DNA from: Vigna angularis
Lineage: Eukaryota; Streptophyta; Magnoliopsida; Fabales; Fabaceae
DNA: 64,000 nucleotides
Assembly: GCF_016808095.1 (NCBI RefSeq)
Contig: NC_068976.1
Coordinates: forward strand, 3,926,001 to 3,990,000
Direction: 5' to 3'
The notes beneath the pieces were generated by a model. The model was not told where the DNA came from. It was given only the letters and a program-made list of their open reading frames with translations, and did not search any database. Made by a program: the position numbers and the translations under genes. Of this stretch, positions 1-12,039 are shown piece by piece (position 1 is the stretch's first letter; the number at the start of each line of letters is the position of its first letter).

Positions 1-2209
1 GTAGTAGCCGGGATATACCTAATCAGCTGCCACTCGAGGTTAGTCCGTTCTTACGTCGCCCATGTTAACTTATGGACTAAGGACCTCCTGCCATTCCCAC
101 ACATGAACTACTCTCCTCTACGTGAAGATGAGTGTCACGGAATATCAGGATGGACCAAGCCAGCATTAGCATGTCCACAGTCATACTTTACCAATCCAAT
201 ATTCAACATATATGAGACGTTCCTCCTTGAAACGCTCGTTCAAATTCCATAATCATAAAATCACTTGATATAACGTTCGCACTGTAATTTGTCATAATTC
301 ATAATCAATCTCATCTTTAACTTTAAGAGTACAAAAGAACGAACGTTCAGTCCTTTGAAGAAGTAGGACGAACGTTCAAATATAATACTGGATGTACAGA
401 CGTGACTCTCTGTTTGGCCAGTCAATCGCACTGACTCAATTTGAAGTGTATTGGTACTTAGAAGATTTCAAAATAAATACCTTGGACCAGATTCAATATA
501 AGAAGAATGCTCAAGAAGAAATTGAGAATACTAACGAACGTTCGACATGAGGCCGAACGCTATTAAGGACGAACGCTCGACATAAGGCCGAACGCTATCA
601 AAGACGAACGCTCGACATAAGGCCGAACGCTATCAAAGACGAACGCTCGACATAAGGCCGAACGCTATCAAAGACGAACGCTATTTACGTTCGTTAAGGA
701 ATTAAGAATAAGGACGAGCGTTCGGTTTAAGACCGAACACTTCATTAAAGCGAACGCTAAATAGATGACCGAAGGTAATTCGTGACGAACGTTCGATACA
801 AGACCGAGCGCTCTTTAGGACGAACGCTTCGGTATGAGACCGAGCGCTATTTAGAACGAACGCTTCGGTATAAGACCGAGCGCAAATTAAGACGAACGCT
901 TCGGTATGAGACCGAGCGCTATTTAGTACGGACGTTCGACATAAGGCCGAACGCTGTTTAAGGACGAACGTTCGGTCTAAGACCGAACGTTACATATTCA
1001 TAAAGTTTTAAATATTTAAATACTGCTGAGCAAAACCGAACGCTCAGACATCCAAATGGGACGCTCGTTCTCGGGCAGAGTTCTTTCCAAATGAAAGAAT
1101 TCCATTCTAGGTTATTGTAAGGAAACCGAACGGTTTAAGACCGTACAGTGACGAGCGTCATTGATCATAGGAATTGATTTAAGTTTCAGGTTTTTCAACC
1201 TTAACAGATTTCCAGATTTCAACATTTAAACTTATACCATATAATTCATATAAATTTTCAATTTATAAACTTTATAACATTCATTCCAGTAACTTCGTAT
1301 TCAACATCAACATACAGATTTACTTCATACACCATAAGATCCATTTTTCATACGTATCAAACCAACATGCAGATCAAGCAAAGATCAGAAATCATTTTCC
1401 ATAACAGTGGTCGTCCATACAGCTCAAACATCATACATTTCATACATGCACATCAGATCATATAAACATACAGTATAAATTAAACATATAAGCTTCCCTT
1501 ACCTGGATAGCAGTGAACGTTTAACAGTGTAACTTGAATCTGCCCAACTATGACTTTCTACCCGCTAAGCTCTTCCTTACGCTCCTTAACTAAGTCTAAC
1601 CAAAGAAAACTCAGAAACTCAGATTTTATCCTTGCATGCAACTGAAACAACGTTCATAGTAACTCCAGAACTAGGGTAAGGCTGGGAAACTTACCGGTTA
1701 CAGGATCAAAAGATGTTCGGATCAAAATGGAGCTTACTGGCCCGTGAACGTTTTTACGGTTTCAGAAAGTTGATTGGAGTTGAAAGAAGTGAGTAATGGT
1801 AGAGAGAAGATGAAGGTTCCTAGAGAGAAGTCGGAGAAGATGAAAGGTTTGATTTCTGAGAAAGAAGATGAGTGATGCAGGTGAGCGGAAGGGTTTTCGA
1901 AAATCACTTTTGTTCCTTCCAATTCCAGACGAACGAGCGTCTCACTTTCGGACACCTGCACCTCCACTCTGACGTCCGAAACTTCCAGCGTGACAAGTGG
2001 CATGCGTGCATGCAGCGCTTGGTGCGTTTTTAATGCACTGAGTGTATGACGTGGTGCGTGTTTTCAGAGAATGATGAAAGGTTTGGTTTCAGTGCCCAGC
2101 AGAAGGATTTAGCAGAAATAGAAGTGGGTTTTAATGAGATAAGTATTGATTATAGTGTGCATTAATTTGATTTAACATCGAATTATTATTGCTAAATATT
2201 TAGGGTTTC

Positions 2210-2212
<3 letters not shown>
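1..2212 (-). repeat. Ty3/gypsy-type LTR fragment, reverse orientation, cut by window edge
   Basis: Read on the minus strand, this stretch shares its layout and short blocks with the gypsy LTR at 34062-35460. Both contain a block GGTAAGGGAAGCT followed by TGTATGTTTATATG, an internal 35/36-bp tandem array with a GCGCTCGGTCT core, and a closing block near TTCATGTGTG.GAATGGCAG. No pol coding sequence is adjacent, so it may be a solo LTR or the edge of an element lying to the left. The LTR start is probably near the TGTGAAACCC read at about 2212, next to an AT microsatellite, but this boundary is uncertain. The 89-codon frame at 1734-2003 lies inside the LTR and is not supported as a gene. Confidence 0.6.
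530..985. repeat. 35-bp tandem array inside the LTR
   Basis: Units containing GACGAACGCTCGACATAAGG recur at exact 35-bp spacing (starts 568, 603, 638, 673). Diverged units follow to about 985, with variants such as GACGAACGCTTCGGTATGAG. Each unit carries short self-complementary cores of the CGAACG/CGTTCG type. Confidence 0.85.

Positions 2213-2271
<59 letters not shown>
2213..2271. repeat. (AT)n microsatellite
   Basis: An uninterrupted AT dinucleotide tract of about 59 bp bordering the LTR. Frames running through it are low-complexity artefacts. Confidence 0.95.
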
Positions 2272-2274
<3 letters not shown>

Positions 2275-5050
2275 AAACAAATCATCTTGTATATAAATAT
2301 AATATATAGGTAAAGATAATTTAAATTTACAAAAATGGTTACTAAAAGATAAAATCGAAAAAAAAGAAAGAAAAATCTTCTTTATACTATAAAATAGCAT
2401 AGATCATTTTAGTGTTTTTGAAAAACATAAATTAAATACTCAAATTAATATACCATTAATTCAATTAATTTTAACGTCAACTCAACCTGAAATAAATATT
2501 AGCGAATGAGAAGCCATGTATACACCGTTTCTTTCCCTTTCGCCGACCGACCGTTTCTGTCTTTCACTTTCTTCTCAAAACATCACATCTTCCAAATAGC
2601 ACACATTCTTCAATCCTCACCACTCATTACTCTTTATTTACGAACTTTATATTTATTTCCCATTACTTTACCGAATTGAGAAATTAATTTTTAGTTTATT
2701 TTATTTTCCGTATTAAAAGCATGGGATAGAGATGAAGAGCTAAGCTAATGTTGATGCATAGAACTTGTTTATGGTAAAATGTTTATCGATTTATTATTTA
2801 TGTGACATGGACTTATGTTATTATATCTAAAAGTTTTCTCCTTCGACTTATCACAGAATGTGAGCGAAGTTTTCAACCACTTTAGATAGAAGTATGACCG
2901 TTGTTACAATGGAAAGAGAAGTTTGAAAAAACTTTTGATTAAAAAGTTGAACAATTTGTCTAAGGAGTTGAAGAGTTTGTTCAGATAGCTCAAAAGTATA
3001 AATATTATACTCTTGATGGAAGATTAGATGCTTATGCATCAAGTGTCAATATATAAGAATTTTAAAAAATGAAGTGGTTAATCTTCACTTTTACCAAAAA
3101 GGGTTCATGCAAAATTATAAGATTTAGACATTTCATATGAAGAAATCCAAGGAAAAGTTGTAAAGAAAGCTAAAGAGGTAGCCCCATTACATTTTAAAGG
3201 TTCCTGAGACGCTACTAGCCCCAGATGCCTCAACTCTAGCTAACGTTGGGTTATCACGTCCAATATGCCCTACTTTAGAGATCACACCAAATCCTCCTAT
3301 GGAACAACACCATCCTCTGATCACACTGCTCACGTCATCTTCAGTTTTGTCTCCAAATGCATCATCCATTTAATGATCCTGCTAATGGAGTTAATCATGC
3401 TCCCCATGATCAACCGACCATTAAACTTTATGGTCGAGGATAATATCAAATCTTCTTTCTAACTAATTTCCATTACATTCTTTGTTTTACTTTTCCTCTA
3501 TATCACTTTTTTTGTATTCAGATTTAAGTATCTTCCTTCTAGAGTTTTTTCATAATCAAGTCTATTAAACAACAATTTCTTCAGTTTTGGCAATCATGGA
3601 AGCAATCCCTCTCTAGGACAGGAACCCTTCTAGCATAGACTTAAGGTAAAAACATCATGTTAGTTAATATGATGTTGTGTTCATTTCACCTATTAACTCT
3701 ATCTCCTTTATGTTTTTGCACTTTAATTTTTTCAATTTCTCAAATATTTTTACTTTGATCATCTTTATTTTCATCTTCAACATTTCTCTTCATTATATTT
3801 AATCTCCATTTACACCATTCTATCTTTATCTAAAAACACAAAAATACGAAAAGAAATGGATGAATTGTTAATTCTTCACATAAAGAGACAATATAATAAA
3901 TTAAATGTATTTACGAAATTCATACACAACATAGATGATTTGCATATAAATATTGTGTTAGTTGTGGAAGCTTACCTTAAAACACTTGAATTTAGCTTGA
4001 AAAACAATTATTTACTAGTTCTATTTATATAGAAATCATATCAAATTGATTTGGTTAAAAGGAATTTGAACAAGAAAAAAAATCCTCGATAATTAGAAAT
4101 ATAATATAAATTTTACATTTATATTTTGATGTTATTTATATTTTTTATTAATTTCTGACACTTGTAGAATGATACGGGGCTGAAATCGATGTCACACGTA
4201 CCTAAAATGAACAATGAGTCCTATCTTTAGAATTGACACATTAAAAATCTATGTAAATTACGGTGCCAATTATCGAATAATGATTCAAATTCGGACAAGG
4301 AAGAAAGTTAAGAAACCCAATTAATATGACATAGCGTTAATAACGACAGGAAAATTAATTTTGAAAATTTTTACATATATACCATTCAATTTACTTACAC
4401 TCTTCTCATACCAAATAAAAAAGTGAGATTTTTATTTTTTAATTGGTTTATTCAAAATTATTTTATATTTTGCAATAAAAGTATTATTTTATATTTTTGC
4501 AATAAAAGTATTATTTTATTGTCGTTGGATGAGTACGATCACCCATTAATGTTCCTCGTGGTGGGTTTTTCTATGTACGTTCTCCTGAGTATCCCTACTA
4601 GCGAGTAGAAGTTGACATTGCACCTTTAAAATGAGCTGTTGTCTCTTGATGGATCCATAAATTTAAACTTTTTCACTATACAGTACATGTTTTAATAAGG
4701 GTCATGATTATTTCTTCACAATGTGCAAAAGAAACCTCTTGAAACCTAACCATTTGCCTCACATTTTTAATAAGAAAACGATTAACGACGTTAATGGTGA
4801 CACATACGGGCCATGTTCGAGCATGGATGATCATCTCACGGCCCGACAAGGTCATTCCCATTTATGATTGATTTTGGTGAATTAATGAATTGGATTCCTT
4901 GTTCTAAGAAGGGCAAGAAAAGAAAGCATTTAATTCCAATTTCATAACTCCCTGATCTTTACTTTCTCAACAAATTTCACACACTGGTTATTAATCAATT
5001 AATAAAAAAATTAAAAAATTTATAATAGGGTTGTACTAAAATTGAAAGTA
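2272..5050. other. AT-rich intergenic stretch, no gene recognised
   Basis: Both strands show only short frames broken by many stops. Around 3060-3470 a slightly less AT-rich patch gives short open frames on both strands (for example 3187-3369 minus and 3265-3462 plus), but no domain or family could be recognised. The rest is AT-rich filler. Confidence 0.5.
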
Positions 5051-5764
5051 GGGTTAAATATGTTTTTACTCCTTAAAGTATGAAGCGATTTTGTTTTTCG
5101 TCTCTCTTTCAAACTTTGGTACACTTTGATTATTCTCCTTAAACAAACCATAATTTTTCGTCCTCCAAAACTAACGGCGTTAAAATTTAGCTAAGGTGAC
5201 TAACAGTGTGTGCCAAGTAATTTTTTTTCTCACACTCACTGAATCTTTCTCACCTTTTCTCTTTCTTTCACGAGCGTCGTCTCCTTTCTTGCATCTTTGT
5301 CCCCGTCCACGGTCGCAACCACCTCGTTGACCAGAACCACCGTACTTGGTAGAAATAAAGAAATCAAGAGCGAATTGTTACCAAAAGAAGTAGTTAGAAA
5401 GAAGCAATTAATCCAGAAATCAAAGAAAGGAGTTATTTGTAAGTTTTCCTTTCGCTTTGTTGTGAAATTTTCACTTTATTTGCGTGCATGTTGGTAGATT
5501 TTGTTATCTGTTTCTCCGTAGTGTGAAAGAAGAAGATCGTGTTTCATTTTTTTTTTCTCCAGTAAGTTTAGAAGAAAAAAAATGTGAGGGTTTTATGTTT
5601 TTGGATTTTGAAATCTTCGATTGTTTTTGGGTTGGGAAATTTGAAATCTTGAGTGGGGTTTTCTATTTCTTTTAGTCAAGCGTATGATTTGAGGGCTTAT
5701 CTCGTTTCATTCAATTAAGCATTTGCATCAAGCATCACTCGAAATATTGGGATTTAGTTTAAGG

Positions 5765-6098
5765 ATCTTAATGGAGAATATTAGGCTTATTCATGATACT
5801 GGCGCAAGAGCAGAATCTGTTTTTGGGAAGGCAGATTTACCAGGACAGAGGAAATGTAGAGCTGGGGAAGAAAACCACTTGGAGATCTATCCAATGCAGG
5901 GAACCTCATCAACCAATTTGATGGAAAGAAAGCCCTTGATGGTTCATTGAACATTGGCAAACCCTTTGTTAATCAAGCGCCCAAGTTGCAGAAGTCTAAG
6001 AATCTTGAAACTGAACAAAGAATCACCAACAAAGCTTCTGGAAAATCAGTTACTGGTACCAAGAAAGCACTTTCTGACATTTCAAACTCGGGGAAATG
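5765..6098 (+). pseudogene. Captured gene fragment, PATRONUS-like 'KKALSDISN' protein (tentative)
   Basis: Conceptual translation gives a lysine-rich sequence with GKADLPGQRK early and, after a frameshift, GKPFVNQAPKLQKSK and then SVTGTKKALSDISNSGK before a stop at about 6098. The repeated pattern G[KQ]-[RK]KAL[SG]D[IL]SN-GKP is recalled from small plant cell-cycle proteins of the PATRONUS type. That assignment is from memory and tentative. The fragment has a frameshift near 5880-5935, lacks the C-terminal half expected of such proteins, and lies inside the inverted-repeat element. It is therefore best read as a captured and decayed fragment, with no sign of independent function. Confidence 0.4.
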
Positions 6099-6282
6099 AC
6101 GAGCACAGTTGAACAAGGCGGTGTCACTGTCGGGAGTTGGGGAGGAAGCAGTTTCTGGTAGCTCCGAGTCCGTGGCACTCGCAGTGGCGCCAGTTCAGTT
6201 TGTTTCCAGTGCGAATCGTTTCGGTGTTTTTCTTCTCTGTGATTGATTCATTCGATCCACACAATCGTGGTGGATTGATTCC

Positions 6283-6480
6283 ATGGCGTATAAACGAAGA
6301 CAGCAACAAGGGTTTTCGAAACCTTCGATTTCGACCTTCGAAGATGAAACCACTCGAAACCCTAACTCCTTTCCGTCGCCAAACGACGTCGTTGAAGGAT
6401 TAGCTTCGTTGTCGTCGTCTTCCCTTCCTGCGAAAGCTATCAGAGCGTCTTCGGCGCGTCACGACTCTTTGTTGTCCTAG
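6283..6480 (+). pseudogene. Second captured gene fragment, N-terminal-like, unrecognised
   Basis: An ATG opens a 65-codon frame starting MAYKRRQQQGFSKPS and rich in Ser, Pro and Arg, ending at a TAG at 6478. The upstream sequence resembles a 5' UTR. The composition (GC-rich, CTTCG/TCGTCG-rich) differs sharply from the surrounding AT-rich DNA and looks like the first exon of a plant gene. I do not recognise the parent gene. The frame stops well before the right terminal inverted repeat of the host element, so this is probably a captured first-exon fragment. Whether it is transcribed cannot be judged from sequence. Confidence 0.4.
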
Positions 6481-7267
6481 ATCTCTTCTCCACTTCTTCT
6501 CCACTTCTTCTCCAACAGCTCCTTCTTCGTTGTGAAGGAGCCCCTTGCAGCGTTTCAGGCGTCATTCTCGTCGATTGTGGATGAGAGAACAGCGGTGGAG
6601 ACCTAGAAGAAACCGCAGACGACCTCCTAGGAAACGAAAAATACGCAAACCACACATGGTCAGACGTTAGCGAGCTCAACCTATTTTTAACGGCGACGTT
6701 AGTTTTGGAGGACGAAAAATTAAAATTATAATTTCTTTAAGGATAAGGATCAAAGTGTACCAAAGTGTACCAAAGTTTGAAAGAGTAACTAAAACTAAAA
6801 TTCCTTGATAGTTAAGGGACTAAAAACATATTTAACCTTTAAATGTACTAATATCTTTGGCAGATGAAACTAAGGGTTGGTGATTAACAAAGTCCAAGAA
6901 TGAAGATTCTATTAATATTTTCTGTAAACATTTAAAAAAAAAAGCTTTTTACTGGTCGGAATTCATTTACATTTACATACAAATTAAAATAAATTTGTAG
7001 AAACATAATATAAATAATACATTTTATATAACGTATTTGTTAAACTGGTTTTAAGTTACATGAGTAATAATAACGATATTACATAGGTAGAGTTGGATAT
7101 TAATGTAACTTTTTCAACCTTTGAAATTCTAAAATAACAATATACTTCTTATGTGTGATTATTATATCTAGAATAAATGACAAAAAAAAAACACATTCAT
7201 TAAATTTTTATAAGTAGTTTTTGAAAAATGTATACAAACACATTAGAAACAATAACTATTAACATAG

Positions 7268-7447
7268 AATAATGATACTTTGACAATTTTTTGACAACAT
7301 TTTACCATCATCTATGTGTTATTCTGTGATTGATCACGTTAATGTTTATGATTATTATTATTAATTGTAGATTATTTTTGGACCAATCACATAATGACAC
7401 GTAAATTATGTTAAAATATTGTCAAAAAATTATCAAAGTATTATTAT
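7268..7447. mobile_element. MITE-like element with about 40-bp terminal inverted repeats
   Basis: The left end reads AATGATACTTTGACAATTTT followed by TTGACAACATTTTA. The right end, reversed, reads AATAATACTTTGATAATTTT followed by TTGACAATATTTTA. With no coding capacity in about 180 bp this fits a miniature inverted-repeat element. Related ACAACATTTTA-type pieces appear near 58990-59105, with a weaker match near 41765-41920. Confidence 0.6.
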
Positions 7448-8125
7448 CTATCTATAAAATCATGTACTAAAAAGTCGTTTAGAACTTGAAGATTTAAATG
7501 TCATGTGAAATAATTTACTATATTCAATTTTGGTTGTGCTTAATGTGTATGTATGTTCTCTTTAACACGTGGGAGAAAAAGGTTTACAATGTAAAAAAGA
7601 TTGAGTATTTAAAATACCAGACTCGGAATTTTTCTTATTAATATATTGTATATGGATTGGAGTATCTACTGTTTAATATACTTACTTTTTTGTCAATATT
7701 GAAACTTTGGTAACCATTATTGAGGCCTCTGTGTACTAGATAAGGATTTTTCAAGTTTTAGTCAAAGGAAAAGAAAAATGATAACTGGTGGCACAGAAAG
7801 GGAAACTTAGGGCACACCCATATTTGCACACTCTTGCATTTATGTACAGTAAACGGCAACGCAGTTCAATATCTCGGGTGTTACATGGATTTTATAACTG
7901 TATACATCAAAGACAAAAATAAGTAGCTGCAGGGTGGTTCTCTGAATTTAATTATTGATGGGTAAAAAATGAGGAAGTGAATGAGTGAGTGAGTCGTCAC
8001 TGAAACATGCAGCTTTCACCGCTTCATAGCTATTGTGTCACATGCATTGCCCATACATGTGGAAGATGGCACACTTCTACCACGTTAATGTTTGAAGTAC
8101 GGTCTCTCACTACCAAATATAAGAT

Positions 8126-8130
<5 letters not shown>

Positions 8131-8169
<39 letters not shown>
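8131..8169. repeat. (AT)n microsatellite
   Basis: About 39 bp of AT dinucleotide repeat. Confidence 0.95.
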
Positions 8170-8171
<2 letters not shown>

Positions 8172-8989
8172 TGTGCATATTATGGTCTCTGCATGATTCT
8201 GATGTTATCTCATGTTCTATTCACATGGAACTCAGGTGACATCTGCACTTGCATTAACTTTTATGCACCTTTTACTCCTAAGTAATTCTTTGTCTTATTA
8301 CCGTCTCTTTTATTTTTAAATTTTAACATTAATTTAAGTGTGAAATTACTGTTTCATATTAAGCGAGAAAAAGTAAGAAGAAAAAGTAAGAAGCACATTA
8401 TAATAGAAAAAGTCATATAACTTGTTCTTTCAATTAGTAGTTGTTAAATTGATCATAATAATATATATTGGAAAGTAACACATTATTTACTTTTAGCAAT
8501 GGAATGAGTGATAATTGTTAAAAGTTAGAATTTCCGACTTGTAAAAGTAAAGTTTATAAAATTATTTTATTTTTACATGTGAGATCTCCAACATACTTAC
8601 GTTAGGCGTGAGATTATACATTGGGTATATATATTTCAGGTGTGAGATTATACATTAAATGGTGGTTTGATAATGACTCAATAATGGATGACACTATAGC
8701 CTTAACAAACAACAAATATTGTTACGTACGATAGACTCAAATTCATGACTTTGATACCATTTAAGAAGTGCATTTTAAACCTAACTTAATTTGATGGATG
8801 ACGCTCCAAGCGAATCAAATTAGAATTGATGCTTCTCGAGGCATCTTCTCATAAAGAAAAGCAGCACAAATGACTTTCAAAACCTAGACGCGAAGATGTT
8901 CTTGGTAAACACCAAACACAAAGTTGGCTCGAATGTCCTAGATTCCTCTCCAGTGTTTATGAAGAAGAGAAACTAGTTATAAACCCTAG

Positions 8990-9921
8990 GAGTGAAGTGG
9001 CATTTAGTGGTGATGATGGGTTTACCCCTTACATTTAATATGACACTGTTAAAAGATTCAGACATATTATTGACTAAGGTGTCACAAGCAGAGGTACATA
9101 CATGCCAACCTCATTTTCCTCACCCTCTACCTCCACACCATCATCCTCTCCCTCCCCCAAAACAACACCATCGCCCTCCCCCTCCCCCTCTAGCTCCACA
9201 CTAACATCAATGTCACCCTCCCCAATACATCATCAACAACCTTTGCCTTTCCCTCTACCTCCATACCATCATCCTCTCCCTCCCCCAAAACAACACCATC
9301 ATCCTCTCCCCGCCCCTCTACATCCACACCAACATCAATGTGACCCTTCCCCAATACATCACCAACATCCTCTCCCTCCCCCTTTGCCTTCACACCAACA
9401 CCATTGTCACCTCTCCCAAAACAGGACCATCATCCTCTTCCTCTGGGTCTAACTCAATTTCTGGTTCACCAACCTCTATCTCAACTGGGGTTGACCGCCC
9501 TTTATCTCAACTTGGGGTTGACCACCCTCTCTCTCAACTTTTGCTTCACCACTATGTCTCTCAACTTCAGGTTCAGGAAAGTATTCCAATATATCAAGAT
9601 ATTAAGGCTCACACACCATGTGTATAACAGAAAGGTGAGCTTGACCATTCAACATGACAATATTCACCAGATGACATGCACCTTTGTCATCAAATAATAG
9701 TTCCAAACAATCATTTAACAAATAACCATGACCCAATGAATACCACAACTCCTTTACATTCCTATAATCCATCTCCTTAAGAATGAACAAAATTTCAAAA
9801 TAGCTCCATCGATTTGGGTCAATTTTTAAAGTAATGGTTTGACCATAGTGATATTTGAATGTCCCATTATTCTCAAATTTATCCCATGGTGAAAGACGAC
9901 TTTAATGTCTGAGTTGGCCAT
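8990..9921 (-). pseudogene. Mutator-like transposase remnant (N-terminal PB1-like region plus an acidic repeat)
   Basis: On the minus strand an ATG at 9921 begins a broken reading frame. After a frameshift it gives WSYFEILFILKEMDYRNVKE and LWYSLG, typical of the N-terminal region of plant MULE (MuDR-type) transposases. It then runs into an Asp/Glu/Gly/Val-rich repeat (about 9430-9110) and finally ESFNSVILNVRGKPIIT near 9060-9020, a motif I recall from much later in such transposases. The catalytic middle is therefore deleted. There are frameshifts and a stop near 9595. The acidic repeat is encoded by a pyrimidine-rich (plus-strand) minisatellite with units such as CACCATCATCCTCTCCCTCC. The proline-rich plus-strand frames here are mirror images of that repeat. 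Confidence 0.6.
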
Positions 9922-12039
9922 CTCAACTAATATTAAAATTGTTAGACTACATTTACTTTACCCAAGTAACATAAAACCAATGTTTTTATTAAGATTATAA
10001 AGTACAAGAAATTTTGATAGTTAATCTATGTGTAACCGAAATGTTATCTACAGTACAAATAAAATAGTACTATAGGAACCATAAACACATCATTTAACAG
10101 ACCATAAGCAAATAAAAGAACTTTGTTTAGGGTCCATAAACACAACATAAACAAATATTTTCACACACCATCATGGAGGATCACAATGACAATGGGACAC
10201 CACAAACAAACGAATAGCACAGATAATGGGGGATAATAAAAAAAACAAATCAAACATAAATCAAACTTTTTGGGGAGACCACAACGAAAAACACAACAAA
10301 AGGTAACATACACGCACCTTCAAATGGTGCTTTTCGAAATACTCCATGAACACGAACTCTGCAAATGCGTATCCAAATCCCCAAACAACATTTTGTGAAC
10401 GAAAACCTCCAAAAGCATTTGATTTTGTCTTCGCAATGTACACGAACAAGTCTATGCAATCACGATTCTCGATTCTCTCTCACAAATGCCCTAAGTTCGT
10501 CTCGTTTACAAAATCCCTTATTCAAGGAAGTTTAATTTTTCCCCAATTAAAAACCCTAAATCTTTACTTTTCACATCAACCTCTAATTCACTCACACGTA
10601 GCACAAATACACCTAAAAAATAACACGTTAACATTGTCTTCTGCCATATCACCAATCCCTTAATTCTATTTGTTTCAACTTAACGAAAGGGTCTTTATTG
10701 ACACAAAATTTACGAAGTGAGAATACATTTGACACTCTTTTCAAAGGTATGATCAAATTCATACACTTGAACGAAACTAGGAACAAAATAAATAATTAAA
10801 CTTTTAATCTAATTTTTGACCAGTATAATTATTAATGACTTTAAAATTTTAAAAAAAAGACAATTTTCAATTTCTTTAAAAATTTCTTTATATTTTGATA
10901 TCATGACAATCTACAATAACTTAAGTCAATTTTTCATATATAATTTTCACACATATCAATTATATGTTATTCCTACTAGAATTAAAAAAAAATACTTTTA
11001 CTTATCTTGGATGGAAAAAAAATGTATGACCTTGAAAACAAAGATATATGTAACATATATCACATTCATTGCCTGATATAACCAGTAAATATTGTCCATC
11101 CATGTAAATATAATTTATTGTTTAGAAAGAATTATACTTACTTTTCTTTAAGTCCAAAAAGCAACTCCAGTATAATTATTACTCTATTTATATATTTATT
11201 TATTTGTTATATCTTATCTAAAATTTAATTCCATAATTATTTATTGAATAAAATGAAAACTTTTTATAACGAATTATTCATAATTGATTTAAGTATCATT
11301 GTATAATGGTAAATTCAAATATATTATTTTCAAATTAACACTTATTACAATAATTTTTATACATTATTTTGTATATTATTTCTAACTATTAAATTTATTA
11401 GAAAAAATAAATTATTTATCATAAATAATCCTGAATTATTTATTTATAAATAATATATAATGATATTTTCACACAAAAATCATTTATTTGTCAAATCTAT
11501 TCCAAACTTAATATAATAAGTTATATCAAAAAATTATAAAGGAGTATTTAATAATAATTCAAATTAAGATATAAAATTCTTTTATAATTATTTTATTATT
11601 CATTACTTTAATTATTGTTATAATTATACTAATTCAAAATTTAATATATAAAATCAATCAATTCTATAAAATTAATTTTATTATTAAATATTAAATATTA
11701 TTAAAAAAACACCCGTGACACAAACTAGTATTTATATAAATATTAGTTTTCTCTTTAATGCTATCTCAAATATGTACCATCTATGTGTTTGTAAAAATTT
11801 TATATAGTTGTTTGAGTCCAGTACTATTAGTATACCATATGTTTCCAATAAACCATTGTACCTAACCTTCTTTTAAAAAAAACATTACTGAAAATGAATG
11901 CCCAACTAGAAGATAGTCATGCCAATATATTGAGAGGAAGACAACAGTAAAATTTGAATCAGCACTGGAAAACTATACATTTTTTTCTTATTTATGAACA
12001 AACAAATTCAGTACAGAGAAAAATTGCTCTAGAAATTGA
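9922..12039. other. Intergenic stretch downstream of the GT47 gene
   Basis: The part at 10240-10660 is richer in C and has open frames on both strands (for example 10346-10663 plus), but no family is recognised. From 10700 to 11720 the sequence is extremely AT-rich. The last few hundred bases before 12040 probably contain the 3' UTR of the minus-strand glycosyltransferase gene. Confidence 0.45.

Larger units (their letters stand above)
5051..6838. mobile_element. Mutator-like (Pack-MULE-type) non-autonomous element
   Basis: The ends are inverted repeats of roughly 130-145 bp. The left end (5051-5180) begins GGGTTAAATATGTTTTTACT. The right end, read in reverse from 6838, begins with a close match and continues through CTCTTTCAAACTTTGGTACA and CGTCCTCCAAAACTAACG, as on the left. 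The flanking 9-mers TTGAAAGTA (5042-5050) and TTAAATGTA (6839-6847) agree at 7 of 9 positions, as expected of an aged 9-bp Mutator target duplication. The interior has no transposase but carries gene-like pieces (see 5765-6098 and 6283-6480). Assignment to MULE is an inference from terminal-repeat length and duplication size. Confidence 0.65.
6839..8989. other. AT-rich intergenic stretch with a MITE and a microsatellite
   Basis: No coding frame of substance. It holds the small inverted-repeat element at 7268-7447 and an (AT)n tract at about 8131-8169. The remainder is unremarkable AT-rich sequence. Confidence 0.6.

Noticed and set aside
530..985. CRISPR-like array because of regular 35-bp spacing
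   Set aside because: Units are contiguous with no unique spacers, and the genome is plant; it is an LTR tandem repeat.
2200..2400. 66-codon minus frame with a Tyr-Ile run
   Set aside because: It is translation of an (AT)n microsatellite.
9102..9452. Proline/serine-rich plus-strand frames resembling an extensin
   Set aside because: They mirror the acidic repeat of a transposase remnant on the minus strand; no signal peptide or regular SPPPP pattern.
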